The translations under genes were made by a program, and so were the position numbers. From Ashinkailepas kermadecensis (taxonomy: Eukaryota; Arthropoda; Thecostraca; Neolepadidae), in NCBI GenBank assembly GCA_034440615.1, contig JAOTOM010005100.1, forward strand, positions 698,501 through 762,500: a DNA stretch of 64,000 nt, written 5' to 3'. Positions 46,011-58,400 of this stretch are shown piece by piece. Numbering within the stretch: position 1 is the first letter of the stretch; the number at the start of each line of letters is the position of its first letter. The notes beneath the pieces were generated by a model that worked only from the letters and a program-made list of their open reading frames with translations, was not told the origin of the DNA and searched no databases.

Positions 46011-46213
46011 AAGACTTACCATATTCACATGGAACAATACATATACAGGGAATACTGGAATAACGCGTGCATGATCTAACGCATGCTTTGACCCTTGGCT
46101 TTGACCGTGGCGGGCCGCGGCGGCGTTCAGGCGCGTCCCGCTGCTGACGACTTTCGGTGGTAGGCGGAGCCTATTTTGGCCGCAGAGCCGCAGCGACCGC
46201 AGGTTCCGTGAAC
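46011..46213. mobile_element. Possible 203-bp insertion in element A 5' UTR
   Basis: Bounded by AGGGCTTTAC at 46001-46010 and 46214-46223, which looks like a 10-bp target duplication. The interior includes a very GC-rich part (GGCGGGCCGCGGCGG) and no coding signal. Could also be chance direct repeats. Confidence 0.4.
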
Positions 46214-47026
46214 AGGGCTTTACTTCAGGAAATGAAAGCGTTGTGCTATGTTTTTAGCTAAAATTATTTCTTGAGGTTCCTATACTTTTATAAACTTCAA
46301 TTTATTGTAATTTTCTGCGAAATATAGTTAAATAGCCCAAAATACTGAATATTCTCCCACGAACATTGCTGTTTTTTTTAAGCAAATGATGCTAGCGCTA
46401 ACATTACCTGTCCAATCACTACCTGTTTCCAGTTGTTGGTCTGAAGGTCAGGCCAAGGTTATGCCAGCGTCTGGTGGGCCCACCTTATGAAATAGCCTTG
46501 CCATCGCTTAACTTCTCGCAGCGCAAGACCTTGCCAAATCGGTCACATCCATCTCGCCTTTGAAATGGTGATAGCGAGGCGAGGGACCTCGTCTTACCAC
46601 GAAATATAAGTATACGTGGGGCAGAGAAGCTATTTGTCTGGTCTCCACGAGAAGGACCAGGGTTTTTTTTGTGCTGTGTTTGCCATGTATTGTCTTGGTT
46701 TCGGCTCCTCGGGCGCCCCACCACAGAGGGGCCAAACGGGGGGGGGGGGGACGCCTGGGCCCCGCGGACGGGAGGACGCCAGGCGCCCCAGGAGCTATAC
46801 GGGGCAGGCGGCGCCTTCGCCCGGCCGGGAGAGAGAGACTCACCACCCCGACCGGGATCCAGCACCGCCCACCACTTGACCCCAGCCGGCCGGGCCGGCG
46901 GACACTGGGAAGATTCCCAGGTCCCCGGCCCGAGGCGACCAGCCACTTGGACCGCGTGAGGCCCCACGGGGCACGCAATCCCCCCCCCCCCACCACGGAA
47001 AGGTGGTGCCTCGTCGGGGGGGGGGG

Positions 47027-47230
47027 TAAGATGGATGCAGAATGTTACGGCCTGCTACTTGTAAGACAGGTAACGGAGCGGAGCAAAATCTTCCGGAGAT
47101 ACGCTTCACACGAGCCCACATCTCCGTTGAGGACGTGGATAAGCTGAGGCCTCCGACGTACTTTTCTTTTGCCAGGAAATACGTTTGGCTTCCCGCACAG
47201 ACCTACGAGCATGTGCCCTGGCATTCAAAA
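47027..47230 (-). pseudogene. 5' piece of older LINE copy D
   Basis: Reads RSVREAKRISWQ, then (shifted) MWARVKRISGRFCSAPLPVL and VAGRNILHPS, matching element A at TIREAKRVSW and VWSRVKRISG. The reading continues across the 14-bp site into 37915-37861, so element A landed in a relative of itself. Confidence 0.82.
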
Positions 47231-47559
47231 ATGTGATGTTATAGCCTATAATATAAGCTATATATTAGTATACTTATATTACTATACTATATTACTATAC
47301 TATACTATAGTATAATATAGATGTTAAGTTATAGGAAAAATAATATATTCAACAGATGTTTCGGTGTTAGAGGATCTTCGTTGGTGTCTAAATAAATACT
47401 AATTCCCTTCTTTAATTAGACACAGATGAAGATGCGTTGACATCGAACTGTCTGTCGAATAAATTATTTCTGCTATAACTTTGTTTTCACCTCACATTAT
47501 ATATATATATATATATAAATATATAAATAATGTGTGGGCAGTGCACGCTGAATCATATG

Positions 47560-47765
47560 GCTTATGAGTCTGATACCATTGAGTCGGATCTGAATCGATT
47601 CAAATTTCTGTTTGAGTCGTGAGTTGAATCATGCTTTGTGAGCTCTGAGTCTGAATTGAGTCGAATCAAATAATTTTGACCTGCTCTGAATCATGAGTTG
47701 AATCGGATCTCAAGATCTATGAGTCAAATGTGAGTCGACTCAACAAATTTGAGTCGAGCACAAGT
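47560..47765. repeat. Degenerate GAGTTGAATC repeat
   Basis: Loose direct repeats of GAGTCGAATC, GAGTTGAATC and GAGTCTGAAT over about 200 bp. No coding signal. Confidence 0.7.
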
Positions 47766-47768
47766 CTG

Positions 47769-47890
47769 ATGGCAGGAGCATGCGGTGGCTACATCGTTCC
47801 AAAAAGGTTAGGTTTTATGCTTGGTTAGGTTAAATTAGGTTAGGAATTCTGCCTTTTTGGAGTAATGCAGCCACCACACGCTCCTGCCAT
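47769..47890. mobile_element. 122-bp foldback element with TTAGG-like core
   Basis: Nearly perfect inverted arms of about 38 bp (ATGGCAGGAGCATGCGGTGG left; CCACCACACGCTCCTGCCAT right) enclose a core with four GGTTAGG or TTAGGT words. No open frame. Reads as a foldback MITE. Confidence 0.75.
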
Positions 47891-48929
47891 GTGTCGACAC
47901 ACGGGAAAGCTCTGGGGCCGTGGACCATTCACGATGTCATTTAGATATAATTCATAGCTATTTTTAGCACTTCTGAGCCGGGGAACTTGTGAGCTGGAGT
48001 ACTTGTGAGCCCTCCCACCCCGGAAATTGTATAAGTCATCTGGCAGCCTAAGCACTTATGAGCCAGGGAACTTGTGATATGGACCCGACCGAAGACACCG
48101 GTTTGTGTTGGATTTGACCTTGACCGTTAATGCCATATGAGACCTATGCAGTTGCTTCCAGTGTGTTCAGTGAAGGCAAAAGCATTTGTGGTAATGTTTC
48201 GAACGAACAAACTCGTCGCTGAATGCGAATACGTCTCTGGTTAACTCGTCGCTGAACGTGAATACGAATACTTCTGGCTAACTCGTCGCTGAATACGAAT
48301 ACGACGATAAATTGCCGTACGTTTAATGCTGCTAAGGACGCCACTCCATGCCTTCAATGCCCAAAGGACATCTATAATCACGTGTGTTCAAGATATATCG
48401 ATATATGCGCAGGGGAAGGCAGCCTAAGACGGATAAGCCCTTGCGATAATACAAATATGGTGCCTTACAAAGCACAATTCTCCACCCAAGCTAAATCACA
48501 AGATTGCCAAGGTTCATGATATTCAAGGATGGTCTGGAAGCAAAAAAGAGAGCTAATCTTGCCGATTTATCACAAGGGAGTGTGAATGTCTCCACCTTAG
48601 CTGTGCTTCTGATTGTGATAGCAGGCATTCATGTCCTATTGGACCAGTAAGCTCTCCCAATAATTTCGTCAAGACATGTTCGGATGACGCTCGCATTGCT
48701 CGCATTTAATTTACACCGCCACGTTGTTGTTCCGGACACATAAATATACACACTTTTTACAAACCTCAGTTTTTTCTGAATGGTTCAACAGAAGTTGTTA
48801 GCTCGTTATTTGGGTTTTAGGGCGCCTCGACTACAGAAGTTGTCAAAAGTGCAAGAGAAACCACACGTAAATGCGCACGATTTTATAACCAGCCGGAGTT
48901 CATAACCGCGACAGACCAATGTTTGTAAT
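47891..48929. other. Unassigned sequence between short elements
   Basis: Holds short direct repeats of AACTCGTCGCTGAA at about 48208-48292 and the LINE-tail insertion at 48799. Nothing coding seen. Confidence 0.5.
48799..48832 (-). mobile_element. 34-bp LINE-tail micro-insertion
   Basis: Perfect 11-bp duplication ACAGAAGTTGT at 48788-48798 and 48833-48843. The insert keeps only GTTATTTGGGTTTTAGGGCG and a few more tail bases. Confidence 0.87.
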
Positions 48930-49321
48930 CAGGTGTGAATCCAGGAATTGTCATTTGGGGGGGGGGGGGAGGAGGAGGTGGCACTTGTCTGGATGAGCGT
49001 CACTTCTTTGGAGGGTCGCGCCACTGCGGAAGTGCCTAGAGGAACACCTTTCCTTCCGGAGGGGCGCCTCTGGCTGAAAAAAATCGAGGAAGACGAGGGA
49101 GCGGGGTTCGGTGCACTTCGGCCTTCCCGAAGGGACGCCTTTCCTTTAAAGGAGGCACCTTTTTCTGTCAGACGGGTGCCTCTGGCTGACAAAAAATCGA
49201 AGGGTGCACTCGAACCTTCTCGGAGGAGCGCCCTTTCCCGGCTGGAGGGACGCCACCTTCCATGGGGGAGGGGGAGGAGATAGGGGTGCACACCCAAGTG
49301 TCACCCCTGTATGCGTCCCTG
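48930..49321. mobile_element. 392-bp hAT-like nonautonomous element
   Basis: Ends CAGGTGTGAATCCAGG and GCGTCCCTG, flanked by an imperfect 8-bp duplication TTTGTAAT (48922-48929) and GTTGTTAT (49322-49329). The interior shares blocks with the inverted copy at 32285-32691 (GGCACTTGTCTGGA, GGAGGGACGCCAC). Noncoding, with a G run. Confidence 0.7.
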
Positions 49322-49629
49322 GTTGTTATTGCATCAATATGTGTCTACGTAAAACAGGAAGCATGGGAAAGGTTCATGTAAGTCCATATTTACTTTTTTT
49401 TTAAAACAAAAACAGCACTTTGTTACTTCAGCTATAAACAAACCACGCTCTTGGAAAATAAGTGGCAAATTGTCCAGGGAGCGAATGTAACAATCCTGAT
49501 CCCAAAGTTGTACACGATTTATTAGGGTTGGGCATTCAACTACGGTGTTGGCCAGAATATGAACTCGATCTTTTACTCGAACCAATGAACTCGCCTGTTC
49601 ACTTAGCTGGCGTTGCGCTAGGAGTGGGA

Positions 49630-50163
49630 TCATGTTACCTTCAATGCATATAGTTTTTCTTCAAAGTCCAATTTTGCTCCAAGTCCAGTTAAGAAATAAT
49701 TTCCCAACATGCACTGCTGCTTCAAGTCCTCCACGATTTGGAATGCAAATGGTTCCCCAAATTTGCTCATTTCAACCGTGAAAGTCCGAACTCCAATATT
49801 TTCAGGCAGTGGCCACTGGCAGAGATGAGGGTCGTTTCGACCCTCTGAGAAACTTATGATATTTTCATCGGAAATGTTGTCAAATAAATATTTCGAAATC
49901 AATGAGATGTCTGCTCCGGTATCCACAAGCGGATAGGCCTTTTGATTCCCAATACGAGGTGAACACATCGGTGTGTTAGGATTAATGCGAATTTGCTGAA
50001 TACTGGCATTTCTCTTACATTTTTGGCCGTCCCTCTTTTTCCTAACATTTTTCCTCTCCTTTCTCTCAGTCTTGTCCGTCCGTAATTTCAAATCTCCATC
50101 AAGTTGGTTATTCATGATGGAGCCATTCAGTTTTCCGACGGCATGTTTTGTTGGGATCGGCAT
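49630..50163 (-). pseudogene. LTR-retrotransposon aspartic protease region
   Basis: 177 codons. PLVDTGADISLISKYLF is the retropepsin motif (DTGA), preceded by a Lys/Arg-rich spacer (KKRDGQKCKRN) and followed by LGNYFLTGLGAKLDF, a typical protease end. No RT or integrase follows, so the element is truncated. Belongs to the Gypsy-like class by motif. Possibly related continuation at 49334-49633. Confidence 0.75.
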
Positions 50164-50399
50164 TGGCGACCGATATGTTCCACCTTGTTCCAGCTTATGC
50201 AGATAGGTTTTCAGTCAAAGGTCCATTGGTATGAGGGACGTGGCTGTGCCCTCCACATTTTTTTTTACCAGCGGGGCGTGGCAGAGTGGCTCCATTGCTG
50301 TTTCCTGGAGTGTAGTGTCGCGGCGGTCTCGGATACCGGGGTATGACGGGTGAATGACCCTCGGTCCTGGCTGGGGTTGGTTCTCAGGTTTAGGTTCTG

Positions 50400-51054
50400 C
50401 AGATTTGTGTGCGGCTCATTTTTCCACTGTTTGCCCCAGTTCTATTACTAACGTTTCCAGTTTGTCTATTATGTCGTTTCCTACCTCAGGGCGAACCGCA
50501 TCTACTTCCATCGGCTCATTCTCTCGTTTCTGCACGCCTCTGTACAATTATATCGTCCTAGCAAGTTGTTGTTTCCTCACAGCAAATTGTATCGCTTCCT
50601 CGAGACTTCTGAACTGCTGTCTGTATAACTTGTTGGCCAACTGGTTGCTTTGCACTCCCTTGTCGAAATTATCAGAACGCCTTGTGTGGTAGGGTTTTCC
50701 ATTTCTGTGTATGCATCCTTGGCCAGAGCAAGTAACCTCTCACCAAAATTCTGGACAAATTCACGATGCTGTTTCAATTTTCGCAGACCCTCCTGTTAAC
50801 ATTTTTGGTTGGACAGATCTCAATATGTTTCCTTCATTATGTGCTTAATTTGTGCCCACGTCAAGTTGAGTCGGTATGAGAATACACGCTGAATGTGCTC
50901 GGCTGCTGGGCCCGTGAATGTATTTTATGCTAATTATTTGCATCTGTTCGTCGTCCATCATAAAGTTGATGTTTGGAGGAATGGATGGTTGAGTTAGTGG
51001 GGGAGCAAACACGACACCAACACCCTGGCGCCTAAGTACAATGAAGATTTCCAA
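50400..51054 (-). pseudogene. LTR-retrotransposon gag remnant
   Basis: In shifting frames reads AAEHIQRVFSYRLNLTWAQI, REFVQNFGERLLALAKDAYT and FRSLEEAIQFAV, typical of Gypsy-like gag capsid regions, upstream of the protease on the same strand. Several frameshifts. No LTRs identified. Confidence 0.65.
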
Positions 51055-51059
51055 TCCAA

Positions 51060-52860
51060 TCTGGTTTTGGCTTTATTTTGCACAACCCAGAGCAGCGCAA
51101 CTACAGCCCCCCATACCCCGCCGATGGCAGAGAACAGAGACAGACATTTTGTCTTTTCTTTTTAACCTTTGACCTCATCAGTTATAATACTTCTGCAACA
51201 CAACACTCAGGACCAGATAACCAACATTGTCATCCCAGCACATGCCTCTAGGGTCAAAAGGCCTGTATTTCAGTAATATACCAATTTTACACATACTAAA
51301 ACAGGCCACAATAAATTAACACAAAAACAACCATGGAAGCCTGATTTCTAACAGATATGTAGAGTTTTATGGGCAAAACTTTTTTAAATTTGTTTCAAAA
51401 GATAGAATATCAAACTTCATTTCAGCACTTTTTCATTTGCATTGTGACTGTCCAAAAAGTTAAAGTAGGGCATGTGACCTCAGGTCACAATGTCACAATT
51501 TCAAATAGCCCATAAACAAAAATTCCAAAATAACCAAAAGATGCAGTTGATTATTGAGTTCACCAATATACACTTTTGCATAATTCTGATTGTTCTTCAT
51601 TGAGTTAAAGACCTAAAAACACCCTTGTTAGGGGACATCTAAAAAATTCGCCATGCTATAACTCCTTGACTGTTGACCCAATCTTTCTAAAAATGGCACA
51701 GCAAGATTTGGCACATCAGATAACCCCATACAAATATTTTTTGTCAAAATATAAAATATCAGGTGTTACATTAGGTGTATTAGGTAAAATATCAGGTTTT
51801 GGTCTTTTCATTTGGTTGGTTATTGGTTTTACAACACGTCGACCGTTGAGTCATATAGCGTCGCCAATCTCTCACGCTGATTGGTCACGGGCGAAGAGTA
51901 GCGACAGGTGAGATTCGAACCCACAACCTTTCGATTGCGAGACGAGCATCTTACCCCAAGACCACTCATCCCCCCAGGTCTTTTCATTTGTCAATTTTTT
52001 TGTGGAATGGGCCAGCAGTCAAATATGTTACAAAAACGTAATGTATTAGCTCATGCTATTTACATCACATTGTGGACATGATAAAGTACAGGTACACAAT
52101 GAGTAGTGTGCAGCAACAATCTTTTTTTTTAAACATGAATGGGGGAATACATGGAGCCAATGGGTGGGTCCAGAGAGATTGAGGGCTCATCTCATGGAGT
52201 CCCATGTTAAAAGTTGAAATTATCAGGAAGGGTTCCAAGGCCCACTAAAAAAACATACAAATTGATGCTCATTGACTTGTGATTTAATACATAGCACCAT
52301 ATAATGCAATTTAATATATAATTATACATATCATGCAATTGTGGCCATTTCACTTGCTGATTTGTGGTGGAATGGGCCACCTAGCATGGCAAAGTTGAAG
52401 CTCAAATTCAAATATATCGAACAAATCCAATTCAAATAAGCTCCAATTCCTAACCACCTCATCCTAGCACATGTGGAAGACTGAGGATAAAAACCCATAT
52501 GCCTGCCATGGATCTCAATTTCTTAATATACCTGTCACAAACTGTGAACCTCAGGGATCAGCCTCCGATACTGTTGTGTTTGTGCTTGTTAGAGGAATGG
52601 ATGTTCACATATGAAACTGTCATAGTGCCAATTCACACCAAAATAATGGTATTTTCTACTATGTAAACAAACTGGTTGCCACTGTATGTATTGACATGTT
52701 ATTGTCAATGAGAGCAGGATTAATAAGAGCAAAACATCACAACTTATTTTTTTTCTCCAAAGTACTTGAAGCTATACTGCCCGGTGAAATACAATTGCAA
52801 AATAATACATCTTAACAGCCCGCATTTTCCAATGATTGGCATTCACTGCAGTTAGTTTTT
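51060..52860. other. CpG-poor sequence downstream of Tpi
   Basis: AT-rich, CpG-poor, without a recognisable gene apart from the SINE at 51815. Part may be the Tpi 3' UTR; an A-rich run lies about 115 nt after the stop. Confidence 0.5.
51815..51976 (-). mobile_element. tRNA-derived SINE, family 1
   Basis: Flanked by the perfect 14-bp duplication GGTCTTTTCATTTG at 51801-51814 and 51977-51990. The head carries B box GGGTTCGAATC and the tail TAAAACCAATAACCAACC. Confidence 0.92.
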
Positions 52861-53643
<783 letters not shown>

Positions 53644-53649
53644 CTACAG

Positions 53650-53840
53650 GTCAGTACCTGCCTTGGTTCCACTTTGAACAGTTGTACCTATGCTCGCCGT
53701 CCAGCCACAATCTTTAATTTTGAGCCCGAATCGCCTTCGCCCCCACGTCCCCGAGCTGCAGCCGGCGCAGACTCCCAGCGCGAAATCAACCTTTCTTGAT
53801 TCGTTCTCGCTTCCGTGAAAATTCGCAACATGTACTAACT
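53650..53840 (-). promoter_or_regulatory. CpG-rich 5' flank of Tpi, candidate promoter and leader
   Basis: Switches sharply from the CpG-poor Tpi body to CpG-rich sequence (GGGACGTGGGGGCGAAGG and GCGCCGGC on the minus strand). A donor-like CAG before GTACTG (53656 area) would pair with the acceptor ahead of the ATG to give an intron of only 45 nt. A longer one from an upstream donor is equally possible. Confidence 0.45.
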
Positions 53841-55479
53841 GACTAAAAATTGACGTCATTAAACAATAATGAGACAAATAAACGGTGTGTTTCTCGAAAA
53901 AGCATTGTGATAATTGGTAACAAATTATTTCTACTCTTAACGTAGCAAAAGCGTAAGAAAAGAGACAAAAATGAACATTATTTAACTCAGCCGTCATTAC
54001 AAGATACCCATATCCACGCGAACCGTCCACAATGACGCATATCCTCACCGGCACTGCTTCGGTGGTCCGTTGACCTCTACGAAATGAAGGTCAAAGACAA
54101 TGAGAAATCGGCATGAGCTCGGAATGTCTAAGCATCATAATATCTAAATATTAAAATGTCTAAAAGAAGAACACGCAATGCAATAGGCAGTTTTACCATG
54201 GATGATGTACGCCTGGATTGGAAACTCCGCGTCGGCTCCCTTCATCTGCGCGCATCAGCGGCACCAACCTGCCACCTAGCGGAGGGTAAGTAAAAACACG
54301 GAAATGCGGCCAGTTTTAGGCCGTGCGCCCATGTGATTTCGAGGTACGCATTTCGTATTGGTATTTTTCAAATTGATTCAGCCACCCCAGGAGGATTGCA
54401 TCTGCCTTTCATGATACATAATTGATCAAGGAACCTTACCGTTATTTCCTTATTGATTTATTATGCCCCGTTCCGAAGTTGTCGTGATGCGAAGTGAAGG
54501 CATCTGTGAGAGGTAGCCCATTTCGCCGAAATGGTCGGCCCACCGATATTCATTTCTTAAAATGATCGGAGGAGGCAAAGTACATGAAGGCAATAGGCAG
54601 ACCAAAATGAATATGGAGGGGGGTCACATTACATAGGCTCCAATGTTAGAAGTTGAAAATAGAGCGCGTTGCGCTGAGAAATTTGAGGAGGGGGGGGGTA
54701 CACTGGAACCTCCAAGGGAGGCGTCGTTCGGGTCATAAGGGGCGCCAATTTCGCTTCCCCCCCTTGGAACAGCCCTTGCAACATACCCTAGCTGCAACGC
54801 CACTACCTCTCGCCGATTCGCTGCCACTTGCCAGTCGTTAGACTCAGGGGCGTTGTTTTATATACCTTTGAGGGGAACTGCCACCTCAATGTTTGCTTAA
54901 CCCATCCCCGCAATTATTTCAACTTCTAGCATGTGAGCCAATGGAATGTACCCCGCAATTCATTTTGTTCTGACCATTGCCTTCATGTAGTTTGCCCCGT
55001 CCAATCATTTCAAGATAAATGTAAAGATAGAGAGATAAGGGATACAGATTCCAGATAAAGATCATCAAGATATCAACATCGGTGGGTCGACCCTTGGGGC
55101 GAGGTTGGCTCCCTCTCACAAATGTCTTCACTTCGCACCACGACAACTTCTGACCGGAGCGTAATAAATCAATAAGGAAAGAACAGTAAGGTTCCTTGAT
55201 CAATTACGTATCAGAAAGGCTGATGTAATCCTCATGGGATGGCTGAATCAATTGGGAAAAAAGTCAATACGAATTCCGTTTTGTTGGATTAGGCGCTTCG
55301 GCCTCCTCAGGCCATTTCGCGCAGTTGATAAACAATGAATAAGGTATTAAATCGCAAAAGTCAGCCTATAATTCCTGGAACAATTTGGTTTCTCGTAGAA
55401 AAATGAAAAGTAGCTTGATAAGAGATGGGTGGTCATCCCCCAACAATGAGGGCAAAGAGAATGGAATGTTGTGTGTGTG

Positions 55480-58400
55480 GCAATAATCGATAAGTTGTTT
55501 TCCAGGGCCATGGTATTGCGGGCAGTATAGTAATATATGTGGGACTGTAATATGAGTGTTAAATGATGGGCATGAAGGCCGAGGTGAAGCAGAATAAATA
55601 AATAGATGTGTGAGGTAGGTATGTCCTATGCGGATGCGCGATAGGTCTTTTTCTTCGTGTCGGTTGATGTGAAATGATGGTGTCCGGATATCGATGACTG
55701 GCTTAATGTTACGTAATTGTGCATGGTTTGTCTTTTGTGTCCAGGTTTGGTTCCAAAAATACCGAATTTTCTTTCGTATTGTTCATTTCATGGCGTCAAA
55801 ATGTGGTGCGATTTCTGTGATATGTGGTAATTGTAATGATTCATTTGCGGGATGATCTGCTTCCTCGTTTCCTGGGATGCCGCAGTGACTGGGCACCCAC
55901 AGGAAACGGACCTTCACACCCATCGAATGAAGTGTTCCTAGTGCTTCATAAATATAAATATGGCAATGATGTGAAAAGGAAAGTGACGAAAGAGATTGTA
56001 AAACAGATTTGGAATCCGAACAAATTACGATGCTGCGCATGGGGTGACAGAGAAAACGGCTGTGAATATAACGGTGGGCAATGAGGATGGCATGTAATTC
56101 AGCGATGAAAATTGATGTTCCGTCTGGTAATCGATGTTGTTTTTTGTATGGTCCCGAAACTATTGCATTGCCGGTAAGGTTAGCGTTTTTAGAACAGTCA
56201 GTATAAACGAAAGGAACGTGGTGATAACGAGCCCGAAATTTGTGAACTTTTTGTTTAGTATATTCTGGGCAAAGCTGTGATTTTGGAGTGGTGGTGAGAT
56301 ACAGAATGTGTCGTTCGGCTATTTGCCACGGTGGTGTAGCTGATGGAGAAATATAAGTAATGCGTGGAATAGTGAAATGAAGTTGTTCAGAAAAAGTTTT
56401 GACTCGAGAAGCTATAGTGAGACCAGTTCGCCTTTCGGCTGGACCTAAATAATCATGATGTAAATTTGGGAGAACTTGTAATGACGCGTGTGTGGGGTGG
56501 TTTGCGTGAAATTGAATTTTGGAGGCGTACCTAGGTGTTTGTTTCATTCTACGGAGAGCTAGTGCAGGAATTCCCGATTCTGCTTGTAGAGAAATAATGG
56601 GTGAAGTAGTCATTGCACCGAGTGCGATACGGATAAATTTATTTTGAATGGTGTCTAATATGTGTAATGAGGATGTGCTAGCACCGGTATATACTACGGA
56701 TCCATATTCAATTATGGGTAGAACTAAAGATTTGTAAAGTAGTATGACGGTCGGCTCCAAGTGATGAAGAAGTGATGCATCGAAATAAATTCAGTCGGGG
56801 AAAACATTTGTTCTGAATGTGTTTGATGTGTGTATGCATTGAAAGCCTTCGATTAAAAATAATACCAAGAAATGTAAACGAAGTTACAAAAGGTATATCA
56901 TTGTTTCCGAGGTGAAGTGGTGTATCTGGGTTTTGGCAAGGTGTTGATTTACTAAATATCAGTGTTGCAGATTTTTGGGCCGAAAAAATGAAACAATATT
57001 TCAGGGACCATTGATGTATTTTGTCTAGTGCGTTTTGTAGGTGAAATAAACAATGCTCGTAATTTTTTCCGGAACACCAAATTGCGCTGTCATCGGCAAA
57101 CAAAGAGTATGATACATTAATAGGCATGTCGGTGAAAAGATCGTCAATGATGAGGTTGAATAAAACTGGTGAAATGCAGCTTCCCTGTGCTAGTCCATTT
57201 TGAAGAATATGTGGATCGGAGATGGCTGACCGGCACCTGATGTGGAATGTGCGAGTACCGGATAGAAAACCTACTAAATAATGAGCTAAGTGTCCTTTTA
57301 TACCGAGTTGATGAATTTTGAAAAGTAATGCGGGTTTGAAAACCATATCGTAAGCTTTGCTTATGTCTAAAAGTACTGCGACTGTGTGTTCATGTTTTTT
57401 GTAGCCTAGGCGGATGTCTGTTTCTAACCTAATAAGGTGATCTATTGTTCTGCGTCCTCGCCGAAAAACACATTGAAAGGGAGATAGAAGTGAATTTGTT
57501 TCCAGGTGCCAGGTCAGTCTATTAATCACTATTCGTTCAAAACGTTTTCCAAAACAACTGGTGAGTGCAATGGGTCGAAAATTACTTGGGTTACTATGGT
57601 CTTTGCCGGGTTTTGGAATGGGGATGATGATAGTTTTTCCATGCTTCAGGAAAGATATGATTTGACCATAATGAATTAAATGTGTCTAAGATGCATTGTT
57701 TGGTGTGGTCAGATAGATGTCGAAAGAAGGAATAATGTAATTTGTCAGGCCCTACTGAAGTGCTACCGGCGGAGGAAATGGCATTCTCCAGTTCAGAAAG
57801 ATGAAAAGAATCATTGTAGTACTCGGTATTGTCGGAATCAAAGAGGTCGAGATTGGTGTGAAAAGTGTGTTGTGCATTTTGTAAGAAATTAGGTCGGTAG
57901 TTGTCATCGGAGCTATTATGGGCTATGGTATTAGCTATGGTATTTACTATGGTTTGTGTGTCTGTAATGGTGAGATTGTGGATTTTGAGGACCGGTAGAG
58001 ATTTTAATGGGGAGCGTCCAGACAAGCGTCGGATTAATTGCCATATTTTACTCAAAGGTGTTCGAAAAGTCAGCTGCTGTAAATATATGGCCCATGAACG
58101 GCGCTTGGCATCACGAATGATGCGGCGGGTCCTCGCACGTTTGCGGTTACGGATGTATAAATTTTTTTGATCGGGATGTCGTAAATAATTGATAAATGCT
58201 CTTTTTTCGTATCGCAATGGCTTTTGAAATTTCTTGACACCACCAATGTACTGGTTTCCTTTTGTGAATGGTTTCGTAAGTGGAATAGTCGTGGAAGCTG
58301 CCTCGAAAAGTGTATTTGTAATTGAGTTGATGTTTTCGACGGGAGAAATGTTGAGGTTGTATTGCATATAAGAAAGTTCCTGAAATGTTGTCCAATCGGG

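Larger units (their letters stand above)
37916..47026 (-). mobile_element. Full-length I-superfamily LINE (element A), split by element B
   Basis: Flanked by the perfect 14-bp duplication TAAGATGGATGCAG at 37902-37915 and 47027-47040. Length about 6.7 kb without the nested element. Minus-strand order: long GC-rich 5' UTR with homopolymer G runs, ORF1 (gag with zinc knuckles), ORF2 (APE endonuclease, RT, RNase H, C-terminal Cys/His region), short 3' UTR ending in the tail GCGCCCTAAAACCCTAATAA then CCAACCAA. RNase H after RT places it in the I superfamily. The perfect duplication and nearly intact frames point to recent insertion. Confidence 0.92.

Noticed and set aside
49334..49633. 99-codon frame after the protease as a separate gene
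   Set aside because: Likely decayed continuation of the LTR element on the same strand; no motif allows a firm call.
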